From the NCBI RefSeq assembly GCF_003073045.1, contig NC_037590.1, forward strand, positions 31,026,449 to 31,090,448: a DNA stretch of 64,000 nucleotides. The letters run 5' to 3'. Within the stretch, counting starts at the first letter, position 1; each line of letters opens with the position of its first letter. Positions 46,518-60,600 of this stretch are shown here, piece by piece. The position numbers and the translations under genes were made by a program. The stretch is from Pomacea canaliculata (Eukaryota > Mollusca > Gastropoda > Architaenioglossa > Ampullariidae). Under the pieces are notes generated by a model. It searched no databases. It was not told where the DNA came from and worked only from the letters and a program-made list of their open reading frames with translations.

Positions 46518-47678
46518 CAGTGATGCACAACCTTTTTCGGCCTGCGGGCCATATTCCCTTCCGACACGCGTGTCGCGGGCCGCTTCACCGCAAAAATTAC
46601 AAAAAACAATATAAAAAAAAAATAGACCATACCATTTTTTTTTAGCTAGGAAGGGGATAGGAAAATGGAAAGGGGGAGGTTGGAAGTATCAACAGTCTGA
46701 GGCGGGCCGCGCCATACGGGGATGGCCGGTTGATCTGTGTTTAATTAAGTTTGGTGTTGATAGGTTGTTTTGTTGGAATAACAAAGGAAAGAGTGTAGTA
46801 TTGTTTTGGATGTGTGTGGTGTGACTGTTTTTTTTTTCTTGACGGGAGAGGAGCGGACGGGTTTTTCTATTGCAAACAAGTCTTGAACGACTTGTGATGT
46901 CGTCCTGAATTTATACTTATCTAAAGATTGGTTTTGTTTTTCTCTCCAGGTTTTCTTTGTGTTTTTATTTCACTTTTGGTTAATTGTTCTTCGTCTACTC
47001 GCCTTATCCGCCTGGGGTTCCAGACCAGCGCTGAGTTGAAAATAATTTCAAGAAGATTCCTCGTCTTAGAGGCACTGTAGAGTGCAGGTGACATACTAGA
47101 GGCCCCGAAAGGTGTTGAGGGTCAATTTTGTGCAGTTTGACTTTTCTTTAAAAATGGATTCCTTGGTTATTGAACTAACAGGAAAATACACTTCTATGTT
47201 AAACTAAAAGTTAGAAATTGTCTTAAAATACATTTTAATCGAGGTACCCCCAGGCGATCCGTCCTGATTTCCACAGGAAAATGACGAAATTCAAACGCTG
47301 TTTTGGTATTGTTTCCCTGTAAGAACCCCACTGTTTTATACCTTGCTAGAAAGCCCGGAGTCTGTATTTTCAATCTGTTTAACGACTGATTCAAATATTA
47401 ACCAATCAAAAGACCACTAATCCCCTGTGGAATGCGGCGTCCCTCGTTCTCAAACACTGGTTTCCTCCAAAGACGAAAATCAAGAATGAAATCTATCAAA
47501 AGATTGAGAGACGCCCCTACGTAGGGATGAATACTTCTTCTTCCCTTTTTTTCGTTTTTTTTGGGGTTTTTTTTTTTTTTTTCATTATTATTACTAACAT
47601 GCCGATTTCCTGTACTGTGGGCAGAAGCTTCGCGGGCCGGACGGCACTGCTTCGCGGGCCGTAGGTTGTGCATCCCTG
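46518..47678. mobile_element. hAT-like non-autonomous DNA transposon
   Basis: The ends CAGTGATGCACAACCT and (reverse complement of the right end) CAGGGATGCACAACCT match at 15 of 16 bases. GGGCCGC/GCGGGCC-rich subterminal sequence occurs on both sides. Ends of the CAG-G-TGCACAACCT kind with GC-rich subterminal DNA are typical of hAT elements. No transposase frame remains and no 8-bp target duplication is visible (flanks GGGTAGAG and ATGTATAT). Confidence 0.7.
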
Positions 47679-47699
47679 ATGTATATCAATACCAAGATT

Positions 47700-47995
47700 C
47701 TCATTTAACATTGAGTTGCTAATTCCCCCTTGTGGGGGATGGGATCGAACCTGGAGCTGCTTACTGCCAGGCCGACCCGTGAGAGACTTGGGGTCTTGCC
47801 ACGAATACTACGAGGATGTCTACCTTCAGTTTAAGTCCAAAGTCCTCCGGAGTAGGACGTATCAGACTTAACCTGAGGTGAAGAACAACCAGAATGGAAT
47901 TAAGAGTACTTGCAGCGATCTGGCAAGCCCAACGACCTTAATGTCCACAACATTTTAGTCTGGCTTTCCGTGATATTCGGGTTGAGCAGTTTTTG
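47700..47995. repeat. Dispersed repeat, copy 1 (partner 48790-49030)
   Basis: Diverged but collinear with 48790-49030. Both hold GACCCGTGA and both end in a TCTGGCTTTC...GTGATATTCGGG...GAGCAG block. A B-box-like GGGATCGAACC is at about 47750. Family unknown. Confidence 0.5.
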
Positions 47996-48789
47996 GTTTT
48001 GTTCTTTTCTGGGATTTTTTTTTTTTTCATATTCTTGCAGGAGACCTTAACTGCATCACTAACTCTAAACTAGACAAAATTGGAGGAAACCCACACAAAG
48101 GAAAAGCCGGTCACGCCGAACTATCGAACTATCCTATGCGGGGCCGAGAGCCGTAAGAACACTTACTTTTTAATCGTCAGGCTGTTTGCCTCAGAGTGGT
48201 CCGAACCGGTGATGTGCTATTCTTGTCATAGAAAGGGCTTATAAAACAAGCAAAATTGATATCAAATCACAAAAAGTGTCATGATCATGATTTTTTGGAG
48301 TTGTTTGTATAAAAACAAAAAAATGAAGCAAATGGCAATCAAAAGAAGAGAAGCAATAACGATATCTTTCTTGGGACTGGTTTTCGTTTTATAAAAGCAC
48401 TGTCAGAAGCATCTGCTTCTCATTTCAATGTATCTTCTGCCTTTTGGAGGATGCAGACACTTCTCCGGTATGAGATGCTGCCACAAAAAAAAAAAAAAAA
48501 AAAAATAGAGAGACATGTCATTACACCATACAGAGGCAGCCTTTGCAGTACGCGGGTCCCTGCGGGGCAGACAGCCACAAGTGTAGACTATATACTGTAC
48601 AGGGACATGTGTTTCAAAATAATAATAGATGTTCATGTATAAAGTAATAATGTATATAATAATGTTCATGCATACAGTGAAACCGTACTAGTGTGCTAGC
48701 CGTTCAGAGATAAAAGAGAGCGATCGAGCAGACGACACTGCAATGACCAAATGGTCATCAAGAGTAACATCATGTTTATTATTACCAAG

Positions 48790-49030
48790 TTTTATTATTT
48801 GACATTGAATTGTTATTTCCCCTTCTGGGGAGTGGGTCGCAGGAAGACCCGTGATACCTTCTACAACGAGACGGTCGTCATTCAGTTAAAGTCCGAATTC
48901 CTCTGGGGGAGGAAATATCGGATCTAAAACCGAAGAGGACTTTAGACTCCACAACAAACCTGTACACTTAAAGTCACTTACGTTGACTACAGTATAGTCT
49001 GGCTTTCTGTGATATTCGGGGTGAGCAGAA
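48790..49030. repeat. Dispersed repeat, copy 2
   Basis: Diverged partner of 47700-47995, same orientation. Confidence 0.5.
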
Positions 49031-51469
49031 TAGCATGCAAATTAAATAGCTTTTAATGTAGATAACTGCATGTTTTGTAAGACCTTTTATAAAAATATGA
49101 AACACATGTTTTAGAAAATGTTTTACCATATTTTTTACATTTATTTGTCACTACGAAAACAGAAGAAACATCGTAATTAAAACGGTACTTTTCTTTTCTG
49201 AGCATAAACAAGGGAAACAACCCTGCCCTCAGTAGCTTTAGTACTTCTTAACTAGACACAAACGAGAACTTTTAGGAAAGCTAGGCTGTCACCTAGGGCG
49301 CAGTCTACAGCTGAACAATTGTGATTTGGTTGATTTGGTGCTCCAGAAACAACAACAACAACAACAACAAAACAAACCAGTAGTCTATCTTCTGTTATAT
49401 TTTTTTTCTGCGGGAAGCTTTAAATGGTGTTCAAAGAGTTCAAAAAGCACCAGATACACTCTAGATTTGTTGCTCATTCTGGACGACGACCATTTGTAAT
49501 TATTATATTGGTCAGTTTGCACCGCTTCCCTGAATTGTGAGCTTGTTGGATATGACGGTTTTCCGAGAATCATTTTGGAAGCTAAAAAATAATAATGATT
49601 CGTGTCTATTTGGTCAGTCCTACGACCGGAACTGTGGTGTGAAGAGGAGGATTAGCTGGGAATTATAAATAAAAACCCTGGGAGGACAAAAAAGTAGATG
49701 TGTTCTTTAACGGACCACCAGAAAACTAGTGTTAACGGAATCGACCTGACACATGGCGCTGTGTTTAAAGATTGTTTCGTAAGGAAGCTGAGATCTTGAT
49801 TCTGTTCTATTTGTCTCAATAGGGTGCTACAAATCCAGAGAGTAACTTAAGCAATGGAAGAGAGTGCACAGACTAGACTAGACTGGAGGTTCTTTTCCTA
49901 ATGTCGCTGAACTCCTCCCAACTCCCACTCATCGACTGTTGTCTTATAGATGCTATCTCACCACTTTTTTTTACTGACGGAGCCACGTGATCAAGCTTTC
50001 ATTCACGAGTTCTGGCATTCATTCGCCACGCCTCTGCTGGGTTTTATTTACTGCCACGGTGCTCATTGACAAAAAGAACACGAGCCTCAGCATCCCATCA
50101 ACCCACGCACCTTCTTGGCTGTAGCCGCTCTGGTGTGGATTCGGACTGCGATGAATTGCTTGTGAATGAAAAGACGGTTGTGTTAAGAAGATAATAAATA
50201 TAAAAATATAATACAGGATAATTAATTATTTAAGAATAAAATACTGTTTAAATATCCATTAAAAATTGAATTAAAATAAATGTATAATTAAAATAAACTC
50301 ATTCCCCCTAATCGTTATTTTACTCATATCAGTTGACGAATGGATATGTCGGTAATGGTTGTTGATGGGAGAAGCTGGATAGACTAAATGGTTGACAATA
50401 CAGCTTGCTTGTGAGGCCTGTACTGGGTGATGGTCAGCATGTCCTGCATGGAGTGACTCACGTGCCACATGACGCAGCTCCATGGAACACATCCACATCA
50501 GAGTCGCAGCAGCAACAGCAGCAATGGCTGACATCACATGATACACGTGCTCTTGCATCCGCCTCCCACACACATCTCTCTCTCTCTCACACACACACAG
50601 ACTTTGTGTCCCCTGAAAATGAACTCTTACAACTCACCGTAGTAGGGAAATAAATGTGATTGAGCATTCAAACATGATCTAATCGAATGCATCCTGATAT
50701 TTCATTAACCGCGTGGGATTTTGTCGGTCATGTCTGAGTCAGCAAGGAATGGGGGTTCAGAATCGAGTTTCCAAGTTTCTGTTTTTAAGCGCATTATATT
50801 TTCTATATTTTTCTACTCTCTAGCCCTGACCTGTATACCTTCATTCGCTTTTTATCGTTGAACCGTGTGGGTGGAATTTATGAGGAAGCGCATGCGTGGA
50901 GATGATTACGTCATCATGGTGCTAGACGTTCATCATTCCAGGTGTAAAGTCGGCCGGCGGCTTTCAGTGTCATTGTCCTGTTAATCCAGTTGAGAAATGT
51001 TTCCCCACCGCCCCTAACTTGAGTAGGGTGTGTATATACATGTTTTTTTTTTTTTTTGGAAATACATTCTCAGCACACTGTATCGCCACACTACTTGGCA
51101 GAAGGCGTGGGTGGTGACATACAGAGGAACAAATTATACACAAAATCATAGGATTCTCTTTACACTTGGCGGTCTGCCGTTGTCAGAAGCTCAGTGATTT
51201 TTCTGTACGATCTTTTTAGGCACATACAGTTTACACTGCAAGTGGCCTCAACCTTATTTCCTGAAGGATCCATAACTCTGGCCAACTTTACTGGAGAATC
51301 CATTTTTTCTGAAATTTTGATGCGAGACGGTGTTGGTGAGAGACAGTTGAAATTATAAATAAATAATAAATATATATGTATACATAAATTTATGTGTCTA
51401 TATATGTATGCAGGTAGGTATCGGAGGTGGATTTTGACAAGTTTGCAATACCACCTTTTTTCTCTTATG
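49031..51469. other. Intergenic, no supported gene
   Basis: Contains (CAA)n at 49349-49371. An open stretch at 50271-50594 has a GCAGCAGCAACAGCAGCA run but no recognisable domain on either strand. Confidence 0.4.
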
Positions 51470-52237
51470 ATCTAAACCACCGCCATACCTAGAGTTTCTT
51501 TTGTAAGAAGGCTTTAAAACCGTAAAAAGCAACCGACCACTGATAGCTGAAGTTTTAGTGTCTGGTAAGGAGGTTCATTTAAACTCTGAAATGTACTTGT
51601 AGGAGTCGCACTATTATTTTTTTTTTTAAGCTGGAAAGTAAACTTTTCCTCAAAGGAAGGACAGTAAATCTGTAAGAAAGTTAGTCTCCTGTCGGTCCTT
51701 CTAATCTTACTGCTTTTGTTTTGGTTTTTTTATCATTTTTTATTTCGAAAGCGTTTCTCTTTCATCTTCTTCTATAACAGTCTGTGTAGTTAGACTTTTT
51801 GTTTACTTTGAAAGGCGAACTTTTTCCTAGCTATTTTAAAGGTTTTTTTTGGTACCCAATTATTTTCCTCATTATAAAGTTTTGGTCTCCGCTTAGTTCG
51901 TGTTTCTTAGAGATCAAACAAAGGGTAAGAAGTCGTCTTTGAACTTTGAACAATTAAAAAGACATTAAATATGGCGCGCCGACATAATTTACAAACAATT
52001 AACATTTTCTCCTGTCTGATTCACTGCTGAAATGGTTTTATAAAGTTATATATAAAGTTGATTTATATAGCACTTTACACCACCATCAAAGTCAGGCAAA
52101 AAGTGCTTTACAAAAGAACACGCACACACAGACATATCTTTACACCAAAGGTCTGTCTAGGGCAGTGTTTTCTCCAGAGAACATTTGATTTTGCTTTTCG
52201 TTCAAAAAAGGGGAATTTTAAGTGCGGAGTAAACCCA

Positions 52238-52249
52238 TTGTTGTTGTTG

Positions 52250-52284
<35 letters not shown>
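52238..52284. repeat. (TTG)n(TTA)n microsatellite
   Basis: Four to five TTG units followed by about eleven TTA units. Confidence 0.95.
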
Positions 52285-52287
<3 letters not shown>

Positions 52288-52355
52288 TCCAAGTGTCACG
52301 TTTCAGTAGTCACTTGCCAGCATTTATAATTTTTATTTGATTTTAAATATTTTCT

Positions 52356-52600
52356 AGGGCGGTCCGGTGGCACAATGTTAGCAGCTATCATCAATACAGT
52401 GAGGGTTGGCTGTCCTGGGTTCAGCTCTCGTCTCGGGCACACTGTTGTTTATCTGCATGTGGCATTTGTTTACATGGTTGGCTGTCTTGCCGTGATATAA
52501 TCCTAGTTGCTGTCTCGGCGTCAAATGCCAAATCTCCCTCTACCTTCTTGTTACAAAGTTAATATATGTTAAAGGGGCAACCCGACCATCATGAAGATGG
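52356..52600 (+). mobile_element. tRNA-derived SINE
   Basis: The head GGGCGGTCCGGTGGCACAAT has an A-box (TGGCACAATG at 52368-52377). A B-box, GGGTTCAGCTC, lies about 50 bp on (52427-52437), the spacing of an RNA polymerase III promoter. A tRNA-unrelated body follows. The 3' end is not sharp. It is absent from the paralogous block near gene A. Confidence 0.6.
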
Positions 52601-54562
52601 CAGGCTAGCAAATTCACAAGCTATCTTAGCTTTCTTTGTTCGTGTCGAGAGCAGTCACGCGACACTCGTTTCTTTACATCAGTCCTCTAATTCGGTCGCA
52701 AAAAGAAGAAAAGAAGCCAATGGTGATGATCGATAACAATGAATGAAACATAAGAAGAGAGTGCTTTAGAAGCGTCGTGAATGTTGCAGGAGGAACACCC
52801 ACGCTCCTCGGACCCCCATTACACCCCCTTCTGTATCCGACCCCGCAGTCAACTCTCTGACGACTGTGCGTGCTTTATGGTAGTAACTGCTTCCATGGCG
52901 CCGGCGGAAGACCAAAGATGGACTTAAAGATGGCCGACGCCAGCAGTGAAATACGCGACCCGAACATCTGCTTAGAACGTTGAAATCGAGCCCTACCCTC
53001 CGTCAACCCGCTATCCCTCCATTTGCATCCTCGTTTAGGAGCTCTTTATGATTGTGGCGAAGGAGAACAACAACGGTGTGGTAGGTGTGACAATAGCCAG
53101 TCAGCCCGATAAGTGCTGCACAAAAGGCGCCCGGGAGTTTGCCTGGGCACGTCATTTCCGGTCAACATGTGTTGCTCCTGCTAACCCTGTCGCTTAATTG
53201 ATGGGATGGGATGAGACCGGCTGCTTCACGTCGCTAGATAACAGCGAAGGACCCGCTGAGTGATAAAGCCTCTGAACGATAATGTCACTTATAACACCAC
53301 CTGGCTGTCTCTTTTGTTTTCTCAAAGCGATTGATGGAGTTCAGATTTCTCTGTTTGCTCGACAGCGCGTTAAAATAACCGATGCGTGACCCCTGTTAAC
53401 TATTGTGTAAACAGAGGGACTGTATCGTGTGCTACAATACTAGTTTCCAGGTCTGTCTTAATCACAAGGGTCCAGTTTCTAGGAATGGTATTACTTGGTT
53501 CCAGTCTAGGGAGACAGGCGATCGGGAAAGAAGAAAAAAACTGGAGGGTATTTCTTTTTCTCTCTCTTTCACATACACTAAGCAAGACAACTTTTTTTAG
53601 TAGGACAAAAAAATTAATAAAAAATAATACTTATAGTCTTATCAGTCCATATGAACAGAGGCAAAACCAACATAATGCTTTCAGAAGCAAACACGAGTTG
53701 GCGGAACTAGTGAGAGGCGTCTGCGCCGGAAACATGGATAATTCTTGAGAAATATGAAAGTGAATTTGGGTTGACACCTGACGACAAAGGAAGCGCCTAG
53801 AGACATTTGAAAGACTTCTAAAACGAGCTTGTAGGAGGGTTAGATAAAGATGTTGACTAATGATCTTGCCTACGGTATGAACAAGAAAACAGATGAGTGT
53901 GAATAAACATGATAAAGTTATCACGAGTAGTATAATTAGCTCTTACACACAGGAACGGTCTTATCGGGGTCACATGTAAAGAACTAAAGTATCTTGAAGA
54001 TCAATGAATGAGATCCTTTAAACAGACGCCGAAGGTCTTTAGAGGAAGGTGGGTGGCAAAGCGATATGTTGCCTCCCGGGCAACCGACAGCGTCTTCTCT
54101 CCAACGACCTCAGCGGTGTGTAGACTCCAGCCATTGGTTTATTTTATTACCTGAGGGCATCTTTGCCTCTGTCTTATAACTACAGGAAGAGAGTTAAAAC
54201 TCCATGTGGCTGGACACCGCTTGTCAACCACGGAGACAGGACGCTTGTACTTGAGTTACCACGGTTACCTCAGGGCATCGGCTCATCCTCGCTTAGTAAC
54301 TAAGGTCACTGTACTCAACCCCAGTGCTCTCACCTCTTAACAGTTTTGGAGTCAGAAGCCAGTGACTCAAGATGGTTGTTTTATTGTGCTGAAACTAGTC
54401 CAGGCTGCTATAAGATGGGTACGATGATTCAAAGTAACTGTCCCAGAGTTTGTTTTATTTTTTTTTAATGTTTGGTACAGAGTTTGAAAGGGAAAAGACA
54501 AAGACTTTAATCCCAAGTTCACACAAACAGCCAGCTCGAAATAGCCTTTTGTTAGATAAATC

Positions 54563-54568
54563 TTTAAT
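54563..54568 (-). terminator. ATTAAA polyadenylation signal of CAP gene C
   Basis: About 100 nt after the stop codon, conserved with genes A and B. Confidence 0.6.
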
Positions 54569-54669
54569 GACTTTCAAGTTGTACAACATTAAAAGCGAGT
54601 GCTCCATCAGACTGAATCATGTTGACGGGTCTTTAGCCATTCAGTTGTCCAGCTTGTGAGGAACGTTCA

Positions 54670-57600
54670 CTAACCACCTGGAAGGATGCAGCAATAAACA
54701 GATCATCAAAATTGTGATGTGTCCCAGAAGGGTGACATGAGGTTTGGCTGGTTATCAAGGCAAGGGTGGCCTAGTCTCACCGTTAAATGAGAAAATAAAA
54801 GGTTTGAGTTTTTAAGTTAGCTGGAAGATAAAATTAAAAGAGAATATAATTAACCATCGCCGGCCAGCACTTCACTTGCCAAGGAGACACGGCAAGTGCC
54901 GAGACATTGCGTGTTGGGGAGTGGAGGCTTCGTCTTCCATGTAAAGTGCGGAAATAACATTTCTTTTTTACTTCAGATTTTTTGTAACATTTGAATTTTT
55001 GACATATTTTTTTTTTAGATACGTATAAAAAATTCTGGTGTTTCTTTTTTTTTTTTATATAACTGTCATGGACACTCTATAATTAATAGTATTGTTAAAA
55101 CAGTATAAAGTGAGAACACTATAAAAGTGACCTTGTGTCAAAGTATAAACACTTGTATTCTCCCGCTGACATTAATCTGGGACCAAAAAATTTAAAAAAA
55201 ATTCTATTGGAATATTGGATAATAAGAGTTGTTGAAGAATTGGTAACTTTCTGGATGTCCATTAAGAATGAGATTTTTTCATCTGTTATTGTATATTTTT
55301 CATCATGTACTGTACAATATTTTGTTGATATAATTAAACATATACAGGACCTGCAAAGATCAGATGAAGTTGTTTAGTTTACAACTGAAAATAAAAAACA
55401 AAAAATGCACAGAGGTGTGAGCATCTCTGACACTATGGTAGTACATAAAACAAGAAGAATTATTTTAAAAGTCTAACATAACTTGCTGTCAAGAGAGAGA
55501 CAGAAAGTAAAAAGTTTTCTTCTCTTGCGTAAATTACAAGCTTTTATGTTCGGTTCACTTGCAACATGTATTAATGAACACATTCTTTCCAAGACTCAAA
55601 GGTTTGATCGAGCGCTTAACTCCGTAAGCCAAAGCTGGACCCCGACTAACGGTGTTTGTTTACTCACTTGCGGTGCAGATGCCACACATGTAGGGGCACG
55701 CATAGGGCACGTTCTCGTATATTTTACAGTAGGGTGGTGGCCAATTCTTGTTACAGTACGACGGGTCTATTTTTGGGCAGGTTACTGCAAAGAAAGACAT
55801 TAACAGTTGTTATTGGGTGGGTGGATTACAAAGGACATTTGAGAGCCAGCGACCTCCTCCAGCCTAGAAATGATTTTTGTCCTGTGAGCGATTGAGAGTG
55901 AGTTGGTAGGTGACTAGGTAAGTTGGGGAATGAGTGACTGAGTGGAAGTTAGCAGAAGGCATGAATATAACATAGAAGGGAACAAGAGGTAAGTGAGTAA
56001 TTGAAGAGTTTTTTTTTTAATTTATCATAAGAAATATGTTACTGGAGCGCTCTGTTGCTGTCATTTGTGAACATAGTGATACATGTATACTGAACATAGC
56101 CATTTTCTGAAAACAGTGATAAAGAGTGCCGCTGTGCATCGGTTATTCACTCAAGGAGGTGTGGGATGAGAGCTAGAGCTAAAAAGAAAAATCGAGCAAG
56201 AAGTTGCAGAAAGTCAAGCTGATTTCAGAGTGGTGAGCACTACTCACGCGTCTGGCAGATGTCACCACTGAAGGGCTTCTCGCAGGTACAGGTGCAATTC
56301 ACTATGTTGAAAGTACCTCCGTTGAGACACACTTTACCTTCACAGTCTGACAAGAGGAATGACAAATACTAATCCAATTAAAACTAAACTTGTATCTTCG
56401 TTCCTCTCAAAATACGATCATAATCAAGACAAACAGTAATGTTAGGTTCAGTAAAAAACTATAACAGAAATTTAATCTTCTCTTATTTTTTTAAAACAAA
56501 TGAAATCCATAAGAAATTGATCTTTGTGATTTTGGGACATCCACACACATCCACACTCATGAAAACATAATTACTGTCAAGTATTCTCACCACACAGCTT
56601 TCCACTGGTGTCACACTTGGTTGGACAATCCGAGCAGCTGACATTGGAGTTTTTGTATGGTTTAATAGTATCTCCTCTCGTTTGTCTGTAAGAAGACGCG
56701 AGTCAGCTTAGGTTTCCACATCCATGCTTATTTATTAACAGATTCAACCATGATACATTTTAGCTAGAGAGTCTGTGTGAACAACTCTTGCCAGCCATTT
56801 CTCATTAATCGATTGTTTTTAATTTCTTGACAGATTACTACAGGTTTTTGTCATGTCATTTCATGGGAAGAAACAATATCACAATATTATGATACTAATA
56901 AGAAGAAACCAATAATATAAGTAACACAATAAACACACGCGCACTCTATCTAATTCTCTTCCTTTGATGTGTAATAGTAATTTTCTCTGCAAACCTCGAA
57001 TGGAACTTATGTTTAATAACGAAAACAACTAAACGATTTTCGTGGTAGAAAATAAGAGATATTAATGAAGAAGGATGGGCACAGAGCCTAGACATATTGT
57101 CAGAAATATAGAAAGTTCATGAAAAAGGATGTGGGTAGGATCTGATAACGGTGTACGTTACCCAACGGCATAGTTGCAGAAGTAGTATTTCAAATACGGG
57201 CGTCCCGCACAATATGATTGCCCGCAGCCAACCCGCGCTGCCCTCGATGAGGCGACCTTAAATAGTAATTAGGAAAATGGGTAATAAGAAAAAGTAAATG
57301 TAATACTGTATACACATGTTCACATGTTTATCATCATTTCTAGTCCAAGTAAATATCTAAATGCTCCTATTGCGTTTACTACTTCGGAACACTCTGCGGT
57401 TCACATACATAAACATATATGCTCATAACAGAGAGGGCGAAAGATACAGCTGTGTAGTGAATGGTGTATAGAGACAGGTAACATACCTGTGTGTAGTGGA
57501 TGTTGTAAAGAGGTGACATACCTGTGTGTAGTGGATGTTGTAAAGAGGTGACATACCTGTGTGTAGTGGATGTTGTCAAGAGGTGACATACCTGTGTGTA

Positions 57601-60600
57601 GTGGATGTTGTCAAGAGGTGACATACCTGTGTGTAGTGGATGTTGTCAAGAGGTGACATACCTGTGTGTAGTGGATGTTGTAAAGAGGTGACATACCTGT
57701 GTGTAGTGCCCTACTACACCTCCAGTAGAGCCTTTGCCGTAAAGGAAATCTTTGCGCTCGTCAAACCACGCCTGAACTGCATCAGCAAATGTGGAGTACC
57801 CAAAGCCTCCGTTCTGTCCTATCATGACTCTGGGAAGAGCTACAAGACAAAAGAGAAAAATAATAATTGAAGCTGAGATAGTCTTGGTTCGAATTTTTTC
57901 TTTTCGCCTGGTTATTATCGTCATCCTTTATTAAGCAATACACGAACGGTATTTAGAAGAGTGTTTTTTGTAGATACGACTTGATTAAAAGGAAACAAAG
58001 TAATGGACCGAGAAATAGGCTTCGGAGATATCAAAATAATCTGTCAAATATGTTTACCCTATTTTTATATTGGTCATTATTATTGAAAAGTGACTATTAA
58101 ATCTACCACTGCTTACTCAACATTCTTCTTAGTAATTGTTTAAAAAAAGCTAAATGAACTCCTGTCCCATGAAAGGAGCTTAGGCGACATTTTGGAGACA
58201 TGTATCTGTCCATAAACATTACCAGAGAAGTGACTGGTTGCTAAATAGTTTTATTTTGTATTGATGTCAAACGACTTTGTTAATAAATGTATGGTGCGTT
58301 CGTATTGGTTGTTATAATCACTAAGTCACTTCTGCTTGATTTGTTTGTCAAACAACAATACGGTGTAATGCGTATTGATTGGTTTATTTTACAGCCACTT
58401 ACTCCAGACGTAAGCAACATTTTTTCTCGAAAACAATTTCTGAAGAAAGAATTTTCTTTATAAAATGTTTACCTTCCAGCTTCTCTCTTACATAAAGAAC
58501 ACCTGAAGCTATTTTTGTTTTTACTATTATCACATGGACACGATTATTTGATTTTCAAGTCATTTCTATTATCATTTTTAAATAAAGAAGTGTGAATGCA
58601 AAGTGTAAGTGCACTCAAACCGAGACTGATTGAGTAAACAGAGAAATGATAGACAGAAGTCTTTTATTCCTGTTGCGAATCACGTTTGTGTGCATGCAAA
58701 ATACGACGGATTAAAACGAAAACTACGACCGTTTAGATGCATATGCAAAATAAACTTTCTTCAGCACAGGATACCAAAGCATCCGAAACTCTAAAGCCTT
58801 TCTGGTTATATTCTTTGACCTAAACAGGGGCTAAAGCGATGCTAATTAAGAATAAACATTAGTCAGAAGATCTATTTTGTTGTTGACAACAAATACATGA
58901 GCGTTTTAGAGGGGATGAACAACAGAACGAAGATGAAAGGAAGGATGAATACTCACAAGGGACTTGACGTGCAGTAAAGTTGTCGTGGCCAACGACACAC
59001 TGCATGGCCCACTTCTCGGAGACAATGGAGAGGTCTTCGTCCCATGCCTGTAATAAAAAAAAAAAACCTTCAGGAATCGAGATAACCCGAGAGACCTGTA
59101 AGGATTCAGACAAGTTGGATGACATGTAAACGTCTAGATGTCATTTATCGAAGTCTTCATTGTATGACTACAGGACTTATACCTCGTAACACTTCAGGGA
59201 GGCGTGTTTAAACAAAAAAAAATAAAAATGCACAAACAAACTTCTGCTTTCTGTCCTTCTCGCAAAATGCTTGAGGCTGCAGGCTAAGTTTGACTCGCTT
59301 TGTTCCTTGCGATTGTGCTTTAATCTTGGCGAAGACTTCAACGGTTCTTATTGTCCTTTTGTCCGTTTCTGTAATTTTCGAGTTTCTCCACGTTCGTTTC
59401 CTCGGTAATCTCTTTCTACTTTTGATCTTGCATTGACCCCCACCACATTCCCTCACCATCTCGTGAAGTTTAGCTCCTGACACTGTGAGCATAAAACTCT
59501 TATAAACGATTTCTTTAGGGTTAGTTACTGTAATGATACTCTAATATCAGAAGATCATATTTGGAGATCATATTCAAAACATAAAATGTGTGTATTTACT
59601 ACCACTTACCTTTTCTTGTACTAAATATAAAAATAACGAAAAATAGAAAGAATAGTGCAGGCTGTAAACAATCTTGATTGTGTAGTAAAATGTAGGGGTA
59701 AAAGGCAGGTAATCTTATAACAGAAATGGAAAAGGGAGATAAGCAATTAGCGATAGGCAGCTGACGACCTCCTGTCTGCATTTCCCCATCCTCAACCTCC
59801 TCCTCCACCGGCATTTTACCCTCGTCAACCTCAACTGCCGCAAACACGACAAAGAAGTCTCACAGAGGTCAGAACCTACGTTTACATCACGTTGGAAAGG
59901 ACCAGCTGTCACGTGGCAATCAGTTTTAAAAAAATTTAAAAAAGGGTAGAGACTAGCTGCAAGGTCAACAAAAAGAGATCAAATGAACGACACATAAAAT
60001 ATCAGCAGCTTAGTTTACCGCTACAGGTTAACTATCCCCTAACAAAGTAAAGTGAAATCGGTTCCGGGTCAACCAACCATTTCCTGCATGTCCGCCGCGA
60101 GCGGCTCGACTTGGCTGCGCAGGTCGTTGTGTTGCTGCACCAGAGCGGCCTTGGTGGCGGCGTCCAGCGGAACCGCGACGCCCACGTCGGTGAGACACAT
60201 GGTGTGGCGTGGGTCGAGGGTTGTCCACTTGGGGTCACAGGTCTGTAAAGTCAAAGACGTAAGCAGCAACACGTGACGAAGTAGGCGGAATTTTAATGTG
60301 ATGTGTGTGTGTGTGTGCACGCGCGTATGCGTGTACGGGTGTACATGACAACATGATAAGAACCTTAATTTTATTCCTAACTAAACACTGTACAAGAGCT
60401 TCTTCACAAAACTCATATCATCAAATAGATGGCGATTTGGCTTACAAGACTAACACATGAAATAGTTTCCTTAACACGATTGTATGCAATTTGTTTAGTT
60501 AAATGGCCGTTGTAGATGATTTCATGATACGTTCTCTGGCAATTTCTTCATATTACAGAACTGTTTACTGCTGCAGTGCTCTGCAGTAACCTGATATTGC

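Larger units (their letters stand above)
51470..54480. repeat. Segmental duplication block 3' of CAP gene C (partner 21880-24140)
   Basis: Collinear with the block 3' of gene A, interrupted by extra sequence including a SINE and a microsatellite at 52.2-52.6 kb. Confidence 0.75.

Noticed and set aside
50271-50653. Glutamine-run frame near a CAG-rich stretch
   Set aside because: Open on both strands, low complexity, no splice context or homologous domain recognised.
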